Positions 7,823 through 15,710 of a stretch of 32,078 bases of DNA are shown piece after piece. The notes below the pieces were generated by a model, which was given only the letters and a program-made list of their open reading frames with translations, ran no database searches and was not told where the DNA came from. Location of the stretch: positions 145,969-178,046 of the forward strand of contig DLJQ01000008.1 in assembly GCA_002484335.1 (NCBI GenBank), read 5' to 3'. The position numbers were made by a program, and so were the translations under genes. Numbering within the stretch: position 1 is the first letter of the stretch; every line of letters starts with the position of its first letter. The DNA is from Flavobacteriales bacterium UBA7612. GTDB taxonomy: Bacteria > Bacteroidota > Bacteroidia > Flavobacteriales > Weeksellaceae.

Positions 7823-8692
7823 ATGTCTGTATTAGTTAATAAAGATTCAAAGATAATTGTTCAGGGTTTCACAGGGAAAGAAGGAACTTTTCATGCTGAA
7901 CAAATGATTGAGTACGGAACTCAAGTAGTAGGTGGAGTGACACCAGGTAAAGGAGGTCAAACACATTTAGGTTTACCTATTTTCAATACAGTAAAAGATG
8001 CTGTTGATAAGGCTGGTGCAGATGTATCTATCATATTTGTTCCACCAGCGTTCGCAGGTGATGCAGTTATGGAAGCTGCTGAAGCTGGAATTAAAGTAAT
8101 TATTTGTATTACTGAAGGTATTCCAGTAGAGGATATGGTAAAAGTTCAAGCTTATGTAGATCAAAGAGATGTTACATTAATTGGACCTAACTGTCCAGGT
8201 GTTATCACTTCAGAAGAGGCTAAAGTTGGTATTATGCCAGGTTTTATCTTCAAAAAAGGTAAAGTAGGGATTGTATCTAAATCAGGTACTTTAACTTATG
8301 AAGCAGCTGATCAGGTTGTTAAAGCTGGTTACGGTATTTCTACTGCTATCGGTATTGGAGGTGATCCAATTATCGGAACTACAACTAAAGAAGCTGTAGA
8401 GTTATTTATGAATGACCCAGAAACAGAATGTATCGTTATGATTGGTGAAATTGGTGGTCAATTAGAAGCTGAGGCTGCTCGTTGGATTAAAGCTAATGGA
8501 ACTAAACCAGTTGTAGGATTTATTGCTGGTCAAACAGCTCCTAAAGGTCGTACAATGGGACATGCTGGTGCTATTGTTGGTGGTGCAGATGATACTGCTC
8601 AAGCTAAAATGGCTATTATGGAAGAATGTGGTATCCACGTTGTTGCTTCTCCAGCTGATATTGGTGCTACTGTAGCAAAAGTTTTAGGATAA
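7823..8692 (+). CDS. sucD: Succinyl-CoA synthetase, alpha subunit
   Basis: With the beta subunit SucC, this enzyme interconverts succinyl-CoA and succinate with substrate-level phosphorylation in the TCA cycle. At 289 residues it is full length. The CoA-binding Rossmann domain (about 4-100) contains VQGFTGKEGTFH. GPNCPGVI (121-128) is a family signature. GRTMGHAGAIVGG near 242-254 carries the phosphohistidine H247. The gene is flanked by terminators on both sides, so it is monocistronic, and sucC is not in this window. It uses more GC-ending codons than its neighbours (for example ATC, GGT, TTC), as expected for a highly expressed gene. Confidence 0.97.
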   Translation: MSVLVNKDSKIIVQGFTGKEGTFHAEQMIEYGTQVVGGVTPGKGGQTHLGLPIFNTVKDAVDKAGADVSIIFVPPAFAGDAVMEAAEAGIKVIICITEGIPVEDMVKVQAYVDQRDVTLIGPNCPGVITSEEAKVGIMPGFIFKKGKVGIVSKSGTLTYEAADQVVKAGYGISTAIGIGGDPIIGTTTKEAVELFMNDPETECIVMIGEIGGQLEAEAARWIKANGTKPVVGFIAGQTAPKGRTMGHAGAIVGGADDTAQAKMAIMEECGIHVVASPADIGATVAKVLG

Positions 8693-8711
8693 TTAATATT
8701 CTATAATATAT

Positions 8712-8744
8712 AAAAAAAGGTTTCGAATTTCGAAACCTTTTTTT
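8712..8744 (+). terminator. Strong terminator after sucD
   Basis: GGTTTCG (8719-8725) pairs with CGAAACC (8731-8737) around AATTT. Seven A precede it and seven T follow, and these can extend the stem. The symmetric layout would work on both strands, although the minus-strand channel gene ends further away at 8827. Confidence 0.85.
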
Positions 8745-8826
8745 ATATAGTCTATTTTGTGAATATTGTTTTAAGTATTTGAAGTGATTTTTTATAATAT
8801 TTATTCATTTATAAAGGTTAATCTAA

Positions 8827-9690
8827 TTAATCATTTAATTTATGTCCGCATGTTTTACAATATATAGAGCCATCTAAATGATTTTCATCTCCACAATATC
8901 TACATCTTTCTGTGTTTGTTGGAATATTGTTAGAAGCTTTATTCATTTCCATCGTAACAATTCCTGTTGGAACTGCAATTATTCCATAACCAATAATCAT
9001 AACTAGAGAAGCTAGGAATTGTCCCAAACCAGTAACAGGGGAAACATCTCCGTAACCTACAGTGGTTAATGTAACAATAGCCCAGTAAATACTTATAGGT
9101 ATACTCGTAAAACCTGATTCTGGATGATCGTGTTCTACCATATACATAATTGAACCAATTACAACAACAATCAGAATAACGAAAGACAGAAATACAATTA
9201 TTTTATCTCTACTTTCTTTTAATCCTACAACGAGAATATTTTTTCCTCGAGTAAATCGAGTTAAATTAAATATTCTGAAGATTCTTAGTAATCGTAAAAT
9301 TCGAACACTTGATAAATATTTACTAGTTTCGAAAAATAAGCCTAAATAGAAAGGTAAAATAGATAATAAATCAATTATTCCATAAAAACTAAAAAAATAT
9401 TTCCATCTATTTTTTACACAATATAAACGTAATACATACTCTATTGTGAAAAGAGTTGTAAGAGTCCATTCAGATATAACTAAAACTAAATGATATCTTG
9501 CGTTGATGGCAGGAATTGATTCTAACATTACTAATCCAACACTAATAAGTATTAGAAAGAGTAAGGCAATATCGAATAATTTACCATAAGGTGTATCTGC
9601 TTCAAAAATAATATCAAAAAGTTTATTTTTTAATTTATTTTCTTCATCAGGGCTCATTTTTTTTATGTAAGGAAATCGACCTTTAAACAT
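8827..9690 (-). CDS. Voltage-gated-type potassium channel with a C-terminal zinc ribbon
   Basis: This is an inner-membrane ion channel of the six-helix Kv type, likely potassium-selective. The 287 residues contain helices near 38-58 (S1), 68-90 (S2) and 100-120 (S3). S4 is arginine-rich (SVRILRLLRIFRIF, 128-141), S5 lies near 164-186, the pore has the selectivity filter TVGYGD at 210-215, and S6 near 222-246 ends PTGIVTMEM. After S6 comes a short four-cysteine module (C263-x2-C266, C278-x2-C281), a probable zinc ribbon. There is no RCK/TrkA-N domain. The gene is divergent from the epimerase gene with only 43 bases between them. Gating in vivo cannot be inferred. Confidence 0.88.
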   Translation of the reverse strand: MFKGRFPYIKKMSPDEENKLKNKLFDIIFEADTPYGKLFDIALLFLILISVGLVMLESIPAINARYHLVLVISEWTLTTLFTIEYVLRLYCVKNRWKYFFSFYGIIDLLSILPFYLGLFFETSKYLSSVRILRLLRIFRIFNLTRFTRGKNILVVGLKESRDKIIVFLSFVILIVVVIGSIMYMVEHDHPESGFTSIPISIYWAIVTLTTVGYGDVSPVTGLGQFLASLVMIIGYGIIAVPTGIVTMEMNKASNNIPTNTERCRYCGDENHLDGSIYCKTCGHKLND

Positions 9691-9733
9691 TGTTTATTAT
9701 TTTCTAAAGAGCTAAATTAGAAAAAAAATAATT

Positions 9734-10615
9734 ATGAATATTCTACTTACTGGAGGAAGTGGGTTAATTGGTTCTCAATTAACTGAAAAATTAATTGATA
9801 ATGGACATACAGTTCGAATCTTAACAAGGGAAAAAGATGTTTATCCTCCGTTTTACAATTGGGATAAAAATATTATTGACAATGATGCTTTTCAGGATTT
9901 AGACGGTATTATACATTTAGCTGGAGCATCTATCTCAAAAAGGTGGACAGATTCTTATAAAAAAGAAATTCATGATAGTAGAATTTGTTCTGCAGAACTA
10001 CTATATAAATATGTGAAGAAAAATGAAATTGATTTAAAATTTTTTATTTCCGCTTCAGGAACAGGTTATTATGGTCAGGTAACTTCTGATAAAATTTTTG
10101 ACGAAAATGATAATCCAGGTAATGATTTTTTAGGAAATATTTGTGTTGAATGGGAAAATGCTGCTTATAAATTCAAAGATTTTGGAAGTAGAATAGTTTG
10201 TATAAGAACATCTTTAGTTTTATCTAAAAATGGAGGAGCGCTAGAATTGATTAAAAAACCAATTCAACTAGGTTTAGGAGCAAATTTAGGAAATGGGAAA
10301 CAATGGATGCCTTGGATTTATATAGATGATTTGGTAGATATTTATTTATATGCAGTAAATAATAATATAGAAGGAAGTTATAATGCTGTAGCACCAGAAA
10401 TGATAAATTATGAAGAATTTAATCATAAGCTAGCAAAGAAAATGAAGAAACCTTTTTTTATGCCAAATGTTCCTTCTTTTTTCTTGCATTTAATTTTAGG
10501 GGAAATGAGCCTTCTTATCTTAAAAGGATCTAGAATGAATTCTAAAAAAATAGAAAATCAAGGATTTAAATTTTCTTATCCAAATTTAGATAAAGCATTG
10601 GATAAATTAATATAA
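9734..10615 (+). CDS. TIGR01777-family NAD(P)-dependent epimerase (YfcH-like)
   Basis: This is an atypical short-chain dehydrogenase/reductase of unknown substrate in the cytosol. The start is MNILLTGGSGLIGSQL, with the NAD(P)-binding GGSGLIG. Family features follow: DGIIHLAGASISKRWT near 56-71, SASGTGYYG near 106-114 with the YxxxN/YG region, RTSLVLSKNGGAL, then GNGKQWMPWIYIDDLVD. The C-terminal DUF1731-like part contains VPSFFLHLILGEMSLLILKGSRM. The 293-residue length is normal. Its stop is separated by one base from the stop of the convergent DUF4240 gene, so no terminator fits between them and transcripts must overlap. The eukaryotic relative SDR39U1 and E. coli YfcH have no settled function. 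Confidence 0.85.
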   Translation: MNILLTGGSGLIGSQLTEKLIDNGHTVRILTREKDVYPPFYNWDKNIIDNDAFQDLDGIIHLAGASISKRWTDSYKKEIHDSRICSAELLYKYVKKNEIDLKFFISASGTGYYGQVTSDKIFDENDNPGNDFLGNICVEWENAAYKFKDFGSRIVCIRTSLVLSKNGGALELIKKPIQLGLGANLGNGKQWMPWIYIDDLVDIYLYAVNNNIEGSYNAVAPEMINYEEFNHKLAKKMKKPFFMPNVPSFFLHLILGEMSLLILKGSRMNSKKIENQGFKFSYPNLDKALDKLI

Positions 10616-10616
10616 C

Positions 10617-11246
10617 TTACTCTTCTTCATCTTCTTCATCAAAATAATCTTCTATGAAGATTTTATAAAGGCGAGGACAAAATATTTGTAAATTCAGCAT
10701 ATTTTCATCATCCCAATCAAATTCAGGTTTAGGGGAATTTTCTGTAAAAAGGATTAAAGAAGATTCATCAATATAATCTTGTATAGGCTTATTAATTCTC
10801 ATCATAAAAATTTCATCTGTAACCTGATTAAATCCTTCAAATTCATATAAATCATCATCATTAAACCCTTCATCAAAATAATAAGCTAATTCATCTGGAT
10901 TAGCTATTGCTCGTTCGTATAATTCTCTTCCTTGTGATACAATCCAGTTTTTAAAATAGTAAAAATGTTTAGGATCAGTATCGTCATTCATTATACATGC
11001 TGCACACCATATTTCAGGATTATGTAATGAAAAAAGATAATTTTCTAATCGTAATTGAAAACCTACAATATCATCTGCTACTAAATTATTTAATTCTTTG
11101 GCAAGTGTGTATTTTTGTTCTTGAAGATTGTTTGCTTGTTCTAATGAATCCTCAATTATTTGCCAAAAAAAATCTTCTTCTAACATTTTAGAAATTCTAT
11201 CTGTTGGTGGAGAAAAAGAATTAAAAATATCATCTAAAAAATTCAT
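10617..11246 (-). CDS. DUF4240 domain protein, acidic
   Basis: The function is unknown. The central region resembles DUF4240: DFFWQIIEDS near 25-34, then ADDIVGFQLRLENYLFSL, IWCAACIMNDDTDPKHFYYFKNWIVSQGRELYERAIANPDEL. The invariant aspects are the early FW pair, the W-AA segment, the F-x-WI-x-QG-RE stretch and the NPD-L end. The protein is acidic, closing with DYFDEEDEEE, and has no signal peptide or membrane helix, so it is cytosolic. The gene is convergent with the epimerase gene with a one-base gap. DUF4240 proteins often carry a WGR or other partner domain in other species, but none is present here. Confidence 0.65.
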   Translation of the reverse strand: MNFLDDIFNSFSPPTDRISKMLEEDFFWQIIEDSLEQANNLQEQKYTLAKELNNLVADDIVGFQLRLENYLFSLHNPEIWCAACIMNDDTDPKHFYYFKNWIVSQGRELYERAIANPDELAYYFDEGFNDDDLYEFEGFNQVTDEIFMMRINKPIQDYIDESSLILFTENSPKPEFDWDDENMLNLQIFCPRLYKIFIEDYFDEEDEEE

Positions 11247-11380
11247 AAAAGCTATAGTATTAGTGTTTTTTATTAATTATTAAGGTAATAAATTATAGAA
11301 ATAAAAATATAAATATTTTATTTTTAATTATTTAACATTTATTCTTTCTAAAAAAATGTTTATATAATATAGGAATAAAA

Positions 11381-11422
11381 TATGATATATAAAATAATTA
11401 TTGAATTAATTTATATATCATA
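11381..11422. repeat. Perfect 13-bp inverted repeat with a 16-base loop
   Basis: TATGATATATAAA (11381-11393) is followed by its exact reverse complement TTTATATATCATA (11410-11422). The loop ATAATTATTGAATTAA is itself AT-rich. It lies three bases from the terminator hairpin downstream of the CoA-transferase gene, in the 248-base gap between two minus-strand genes. It could be an operator or a second hairpin of a tandem terminator. Confidence 0.55.
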
Positions 11423-11425
11423 TGT

Positions 11426-11461
11426 AAAAAGCATAAATCATCTTTCTGATTTATGCTTTTT
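11426..11461 (-). terminator. Terminator of the acetyl-CoA hydrolase/transferase gene
   Basis: AAAAAGCATAAATCA (11426-11440) and TGATTTATGCTTTTT (11447-11461) form a perfect 15-pair stem around a six-base loop, 34 bases beyond the stop of the minus-strand gene. Confidence 0.8.
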
Positions 11462-11494
11462 GATATGTATAATTATTTTAATATTTTTCTTTTT

Positions 11495-12997
11495 TTAAGC
11501 TAAGACTTTTTCTTTTTTCATAGAACCAGTTTCTCTTAATCTTGTGTGCCAAGAAAAAGCTTCTTCTAAAATATGTGGTGTTTGTCCACCTCTTAGTGCA
11601 CAAGCTCTTTCAAAATAAGATAGTAATTCATCTTTATAATCTTTGTGAACACAGTTATTAATGATTTCAATAGCTCTTTCTCTTGGTGCTAAACCTCTTA
11701 AATCTGCTAAACCTTGTTCTGTAACTATGATATCTACATCATGTTCTGTGTGATCTGTGTGAGAAACCATAGGTACAATAGAAGATATATCTCCACCTTT
11801 AGCTATTGATGAAGTTACAAATATCGAAATGTAAGCATTTCTTGCAAAATCACCTGAACCACCAATACCATTCATCATATGAGTTCCAGAAACATGAGTA
11901 GAGTTGACGTTTCCATAAATGTCACATTCTAATGATGTATTTATACCGATAATTCCTAAACGGCGGATAACTTCAGCTGAATTAGATATAGCTTGTGGTC
12001 GTAATACAATTTTGTCTCTATATTTATCTAAATTGTTAATTACTCGATTATAACATTCTTGAGATACAGTCATTGATGATGCAGAGGCAAATATCATTTT
12101 TCCAGAATCTAATAAATCAAAAGTAGAATCTTGTAAAACTTCCGAATACATTACAAGGTTTTCAAAATCTGAGTTTTCTAAGCCTCCTAGAACAGCATTA
12201 GCAACTTTTCCTATTCCACATTGTAAAGGCATTAAAGATTTTGTAAGTCGTCCATTTTCAACTTCTTTTTCAAAGAATTTTACAATATTTTTTGCAATTG
12301 CTGTTGTGGCATTATCAGCAGGTTGTATATCTCCAGGCATATCTTGTATGTCGTGGAAAACAATTCCAATAATTTTTGATGGATCGATCTTAATAGCATT
12401 AGTTCCTATTTTAGTATCACATGCAGTAATATTTATAGGAGTACGTTTGCCATATTCTTCTACACTGTAAATATCATGTATACCTCTTATATTGGTAGGA
12501 ATACTTGTATTAATTTCTATAATTAATTTTTTAGAATTATTTGCAATTTCAACATTGTTACCTACAGAAGTAGTAAAAACTAAAGAACCATCTTCTAAAA
12601 TTTCTGCAACTTCTAAAACACCAATGTCTAATTTAAATTGTTTGTTTAATATATGCTCAGCTGTTTCACCTAAGTGCTGATCAATAAATAAAACATCTCC
12701 ATTGTTTATACTTTTACGCATAACAGAATCTACCTGAAAAGGTAAGCGTTTTTTTAAAGCATTATTTTCTACAAGTGCTGCATCAGTTCCATGACCTAAT
12801 GATGCTCCAGTAATTAATGTTACTTTTAAATCTTCATTTTTTGCTCGGTTTGCTAAAGCTTTTAATACTACTTTAGAATCTCCACCTCTTGTGAATCCAC
12901 TAGATCCAACAATCATATTATTTTCAAAAAAAGATGCAGACTCTTCTGCTGTCATTATTTTCGAATGTAGATCAGCGTTTTTTACTCTTTCTAACAT
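11495..12997 (-). CDS. Acetyl-CoA hydrolase/CoA-transferase (probable succinyl-CoA:acetate CoA-transferase)
   Basis: Class I CoA-transferases of the Ach1/Cat1/AarC group move CoA between succinyl-CoA and acetate, which can replace succinyl-CoA synthetase or recycle acetate. The start at 12997 (MLERVKNADLHSKIMTAEE) gives 500 residues, the family's normal length. The reading frame is open 40 codons further up, but that stretch shows no family resemblance. Visible signatures are SSGFTRGGDSK, then LQCGIGKVANAVLGGL, then MYSEVLQD with the probable catalytic glutamate (about 286), NGIGGSGDFARNAYIS, and EQGLADLRGLAPRERA. It is monocistronic with a strong terminator and is divergent from an AraC-type regulator that may control it. 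Pure hydrolase activity cannot be excluded. Confidence 0.88.
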   Translation of the reverse strand: MLERVKNADLHSKIMTAEESASFFENNMIVGSSGFTRGGDSKVVLKALANRAKNEDLKVTLITGASLGHGTDAALVENNALKKRLPFQVDSVMRKSINNGDVLFIDQHLGETAEHILNKQFKLDIGVLEVAEILEDGSLVFTTSVGNNVEIANNSKKLIIEINTSIPTNIRGIHDIYSVEEYGKRTPINITACDTKIGTNAIKIDPSKIIGIVFHDIQDMPGDIQPADNATTAIAKNIVKFFEKEVENGRLTKSLMPLQCGIGKVANAVLGGLENSDFENLVMYSEVLQDSTFDLLDSGKMIFASASSMTVSQECYNRVINNLDKYRDKIVLRPQAISNSAEVIRRLGIIGINTSLECDIYGNVNSTHVSGTHMMNGIGGSGDFARNAYISIFVTSSIAKGGDISSIVPMVSHTDHTEHDVDIIVTEQGLADLRGLAPRERAIEIINNCVHKDYKDELLSYFERACALRGGQTPHILEEAFSWHTRLRETGSMKKEKVLA

Positions 12998-13157
12998 ATT
13001 GCAACTTTTGTTTTTATTCTTCTTTGTGTGTTTTGGTAATAGAGGTACTACAAATATTGTTCTAATTATAAAAAAACGAATATTTAAAAAAGCCAAATAA
13101 TTATTTAATACAGCCACTTTTTTTTGTGTACTTTTTACGTTATATTTATTGAATAAT

Positions 13158-13165
13158 TATATTTG
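13158..13165 (+). promoter_or_regulatory. -7 promoter box of the AraC operon
   Basis: TATATTTG matches TAnnTTTG and lies 25 bases before the AraC ATG. A correctly spaced -33 TTG is not evident. The 192-base divergent gap would hold control sites for both this operon and the CoA-transferase gene. Confidence 0.45.
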
Positions 13166-13189
13166 TTTATATATAAAAGTTAAAATAAA

Positions 13190-14008
13190 ATGGATCAAGA
13201 TAATATTTTTGAAACTCAATATTACCTAACGGAAATAGATAAAATCCCAACATCAATTTTTTGTTATCATAAAGAGATATCAGAGGCTTACGTAGTAGAG
13301 CATAAGCATAATAAAGCACAATTCCTGTATTGTGAAGGAGGGATAGTTTATGTGAAAATAGGGAAGGATACATTTTATTTACCTGCGCGACACTATATGT
13401 GGATTCCACCATATGTAGAACATAGTATACACCCGAATACACCAGAAGTTATTATGAGAAATTTGTATTTTCCTATAGAAAATAGTGACAACTCATTTTA
13501 TAAGAAAGTTGGTATTTATCCAGCTGATGGTCTATTGTTAGAATTGTTATTGTTTTCAAATCAATGGAAAGGTAATATAGAAGAGTATAAAGATCAGAGT
13601 GAATATATTATAGCAAAAGCTTTTAAAGAGATTTTACCTAAAGTGAGTAAAAATAGTTTAAAATTAGCTTTACCTATTCCTCATGATGAAAGATTAAAAA
13701 AAATAGTTAAGTTTTTAGATGATAATATGGACTCATCTATTACCATGAAAAAAATTACAATGGAGTTTGGCTTTTCGGAACGCTCTTTGTCAAGATTATT
13801 TCAAAAAGATTTGAATATGACATTTGTTCAATATTTTACTATTTTAAGAATGTTAAGAGCATTACAATTATTAATTGATGAAACATATTCTATTAGTGAA
13901 ATTTCAACAATGGTTGGTTATAATAGTTTACCTACTTTTAGTAATACTTTTCAGAAAATAATTGGTGTAAGACCTACAGATTATTTAAAGAAAAAAAATA
14001 TATTATAA
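13190..14008 (+). CDS. AraC-family transcriptional regulator with an N-terminal cupin domain
   Basis: This is a DNA-binding regulator. The 272-residue protein has an N-terminal cupin-like sensing part (about 20-110), with HKHNKAQFLYCEGG, VYVKIGKDTFYLPARHYMWIPP and VEHSIH showing the histidine-rich AraC_binding pattern. The C-terminal AraC DNA-binding domain (about 165-268) has two helix-turn-helix units, SITMKKITMEFGFSERSLSR and YSISEISTMVGYNSLPTFSN, and ends in the FQKIIGVRPTDY signature. The next gene starts three bases after its stop, so it is the first gene of an operon. Its position divergent from the CoA-transferase gene makes that gene a natural candidate target. The ligand is unknown. 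Confidence 0.88.
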   Translation: MDQDNIFETQYYLTEIDKIPTSIFCYHKEISEAYVVEHKHNKAQFLYCEGGIVYVKIGKDTFYLPARHYMWIPPYVEHSIHPNTPEVIMRNLYFPIENSDNSFYKKVGIYPADGLLLELLLFSNQWKGNIEEYKDQSEYIIAKAFKEILPKVSKNSLKLALPIPHDERLKKIVKFLDDNMDSSITMKKITMEFGFSERSLSRLFQKDLNMTFVQYFTILRMLRALQLLIDETYSISEISTMVGYNSLPTFSNTFQKIIGVRPTDYLKKKNIL

Positions 14009-14011
14009 ATT

Positions 14012-14674
14012 ATGAAAGTTTATCAAATAAGTGGATTGGGAGCAAATGGAAATGCATTTAGAAATCTTCGCTTAAATGATGATTTTGAACAGATTTATAT
14101 TCCGTGGTTAGTCCCAGAAAAAAATGAATCTTTAACACATTATACAGAAAGATTATTAGATATAATTAATCCAAAAGAAGATTTTGTTTTAATGGGGTTA
14201 TCTTTTGGAGGTATAGTTGCTCAAGAAATGAATCGCTTTGTTCATCCAAAACATACATTCTTAATTTCTACAGTAAAAAATAGAGCAGAGATACCGTATT
14301 TATTTAAATTGTCAGCTTCTATAAATGCTCACAAATTGATTCCAATGAGCTTTTTGACATCAGATAGAGTTTTTTCTTATATGATGTTGAGAAGGCTTTA
14401 TTATACAAATAGAGAAAAAGATAATATTGATGATATTTTTGAATTCAAAAATAAAGAATATTTAAGATGGTCTATTCACAAGATTGTTAATTGGGAACAT
14501 TCGTCATCTTATCAAGAAGAAAATTTGACTCATATTCATGGTACGAAAGATATTGTTTTTCCGATAAATAATATTAAAAATGCAATAAATATAGAAGGTG
14601 GTACACATATTATGGTTATGCAAAAACCAAAGCAAATTAGTAATGAAATTAATAATGTTTTACAATCTTTTTAA
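14012..14674 (+). CDS. Alpha/beta hydrolase
   Basis: This is a small cytosolic alpha/beta-hydrolase of 220 residues. The nucleophile elbow is GLSFGG (about 62-67, Ser64). A loop GLGANG near 8-13 after the first strand fits the oxyanion region. GTKDIVFP near 174-181 carries the acid aspartate. GGTHIMVM near 196-203 carries the catalytic histidine. The order serine, acid, histidine is normal. It begins three bases after the AraC stop and is followed 31 bases later by a second hydrolase, so the three genes are probably co-transcribed. The substrate is unknown; a thioesterase or carboxylesterase role is possible. Confidence 0.75.
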   Translation: MKVYQISGLGANGNAFRNLRLNDDFEQIYIPWLVPEKNESLTHYTERLLDIINPKEDFVLMGLSFGGIVAQEMNRFVHPKHTFLISTVKNRAEIPYLFKLSASINAHKLIPMSFLTSDRVFSYMMLRRLYYTNREKDNIDDIFEFKNKEYLRWSIHKIVNWEHSSSYQEENLTHIHGTKDIVFPINNIKNAINIEGGTHIMVMQKPKQISNEINNVLQSF

Positions 14675-14705
14675 AAATAAATAACTTAAATACCACAAAA
14701 AAATT

Positions 14706-15446
14706 ATGGAACAAAATATATTAAAGGGAGCTGAAGCAGAATTTCTTAAAGGATCAAATGATATTGGAGTTTTAGTTATACATGGATTTACAGGGACAAC
14801 ACAAAGTATGAGGTTAGTAGCTAATTCACTTCATAAGAATGGATTTACTGTAAATATGCCTCGTTTAAAAGGTCATGGAACAACACCAGAAGATATGGAA
14901 TCTTGTACATATAATGATTGGAAAAAGTCTGTAAATGATGCATATGATGAATTAAAACCTTTTGTAAAAGAAATTTTTGTTCTTGGGCTATCTATGGGAG
15001 GAACTTTAACTTTATATAGTGCTATAAATTTTCCAATAAAAGGAGCTATAATTATAAATGGAGCAGTAGATGTTACTTTTATGGAAGAAATCTATAAAAA
15101 TCCTGATTCTCCTAGATTCATCGACGGAATAGGTTCTGATATAAAAAAAGAAGGAGTTATAGAATTGGCTTATGAAAAAACACCTAAAAAATCTGTAAAA
15201 GAAATAGTTAATTTTACAAATGAAATAAGAAAAGAATTAAATAAAATTGTTTGCCCAATATTAATTTTTTCTTCAACAGAAGATCATGTAGTTCCTCCTG
15301 TTAATGCGAAATATATTTATAATCATGTTTCTAGTCAATCAAAAGAATTAATAGAGTTAGAGAATAGTTATCATGTAGCAACATTAGATAATGATTTAGA
15401 CATAATAGTGTCTAAAACATTAGAATTTATTCAAGCAAATTTATAA
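14706..15446 (+). CDS. Carboxylesterase / monoglyceride-lipase-like alpha/beta hydrolase
   Basis: This 246-residue hydrolase resembles the Est30 carboxylesterase family. VIHGFTGTTQSM near 23-34 forms the oxyanion region (HGFTG). GLSMGGTL near 94-101 is the nucleophile elbow (Ser96). SSTEDHVVPP near 193-202 carries the acid residue. NSYHVATLD near 219-227 carries the catalytic histidine. There is no signal peptide, so it is cytosolic. It is the third gene of the AraC-hydrolase-hydrolase unit. The hydrolases share only the general fold and triad, so they are not an obvious recent duplication. A structured repeat lies directly downstream instead of an ordinary terminator. Confidence 0.83.
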   Translation: MEQNILKGAEAEFLKGSNDIGVLVIHGFTGTTQSMRLVANSLHKNGFTVNMPRLKGHGTTPEDMESCTYNDWKKSVNDAYDELKPFVKEIFVLGLSMGGTLTLYSAINFPIKGAIIINGAVDVTFMEEIYKNPDSPRFIDGIGSDIKKEGVIELAYEKTPKKSVKEIVNFTNEIRKELNKIVCPILIFSSTEDHVVPPVNAKYIYNHVSSQSKELIELENSYHVATLDNDLDIIVSKTLEFIQANL

Positions 15447-15448
15447 TT

Positions 15449-15600
15449 TTTTTAGGCAATTGCTTCGCACCGTTCTTTTTCGCTGTATCTTTTTAGATTG
15501 GGTATTATTTTTTCTACTAGATCATTAAGGCTTTCGAAATGCAATAATTAAGGTAGGAATGTATCCAATCTAAAAAGGATGCCACTTCAATCACTATTGC
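15449..15600 (-). repeat. Structured intergenic element, copy A (minus orientation)
   Basis: ATCTTTTTAGATTGG (15487-15501) pairs with CCAATCTAAAAAGGAT (15565-15580), a 15-pair stem with one bulged G around a 63-base loop. Read on the minus strand it runs TGATTGAAGTGG, ATCCTTTTTAGATTGG, loop, CCAATCTAAAAAGAT, then GTGCGAAGCAATTGCC and a run of A. The same order of motifs appears at 28852-28977 on the plus strand. The loop contains a further small hairpin (GCTTTCGAAATGC). No ORF is evident. It fills most of the 264-base gap between two convergent genes. It may be a structured RNA or a small mobile repeat. Confidence 0.6.
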
Positions 15601-15672
15601 AAACTAAAATTTAATAATAAATGAATTGAGGATTAAAAAATATAATTAGAAATAAAAAAAATAACTCAAATA

Positions 15673-15701
15673 AAAACGGAAGCTTATTAAGCTCCCGTTT
15701 T
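15673..15701 (-). terminator. Terminator of the ftsX-DUF3098-uppP-truB operon
   Basis: AAAACGGAAGCTT (15673-15685) pairs with AAGCTCCCGTTTT (15689-15701), 13 positions with one A-C mismatch and a three-base loop. It lies ten bases beyond the truB stop. Confidence 0.75.
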
Positions 15702-15710
15702 ATATTTATT

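Noticed and set aside
12998..13117. Forty-residue N-terminal extension of the CoA-transferase
   Set aside because: The extension has no resemblance to the family, and the start at 12997 gives the usual 500 residues.
15447..15710. Possible insertion sequence remnant
   Set aside because: No transposase fragment, terminal inverted repeats at the edges or target-site duplication could be seen; the structured-element explanation fits better.
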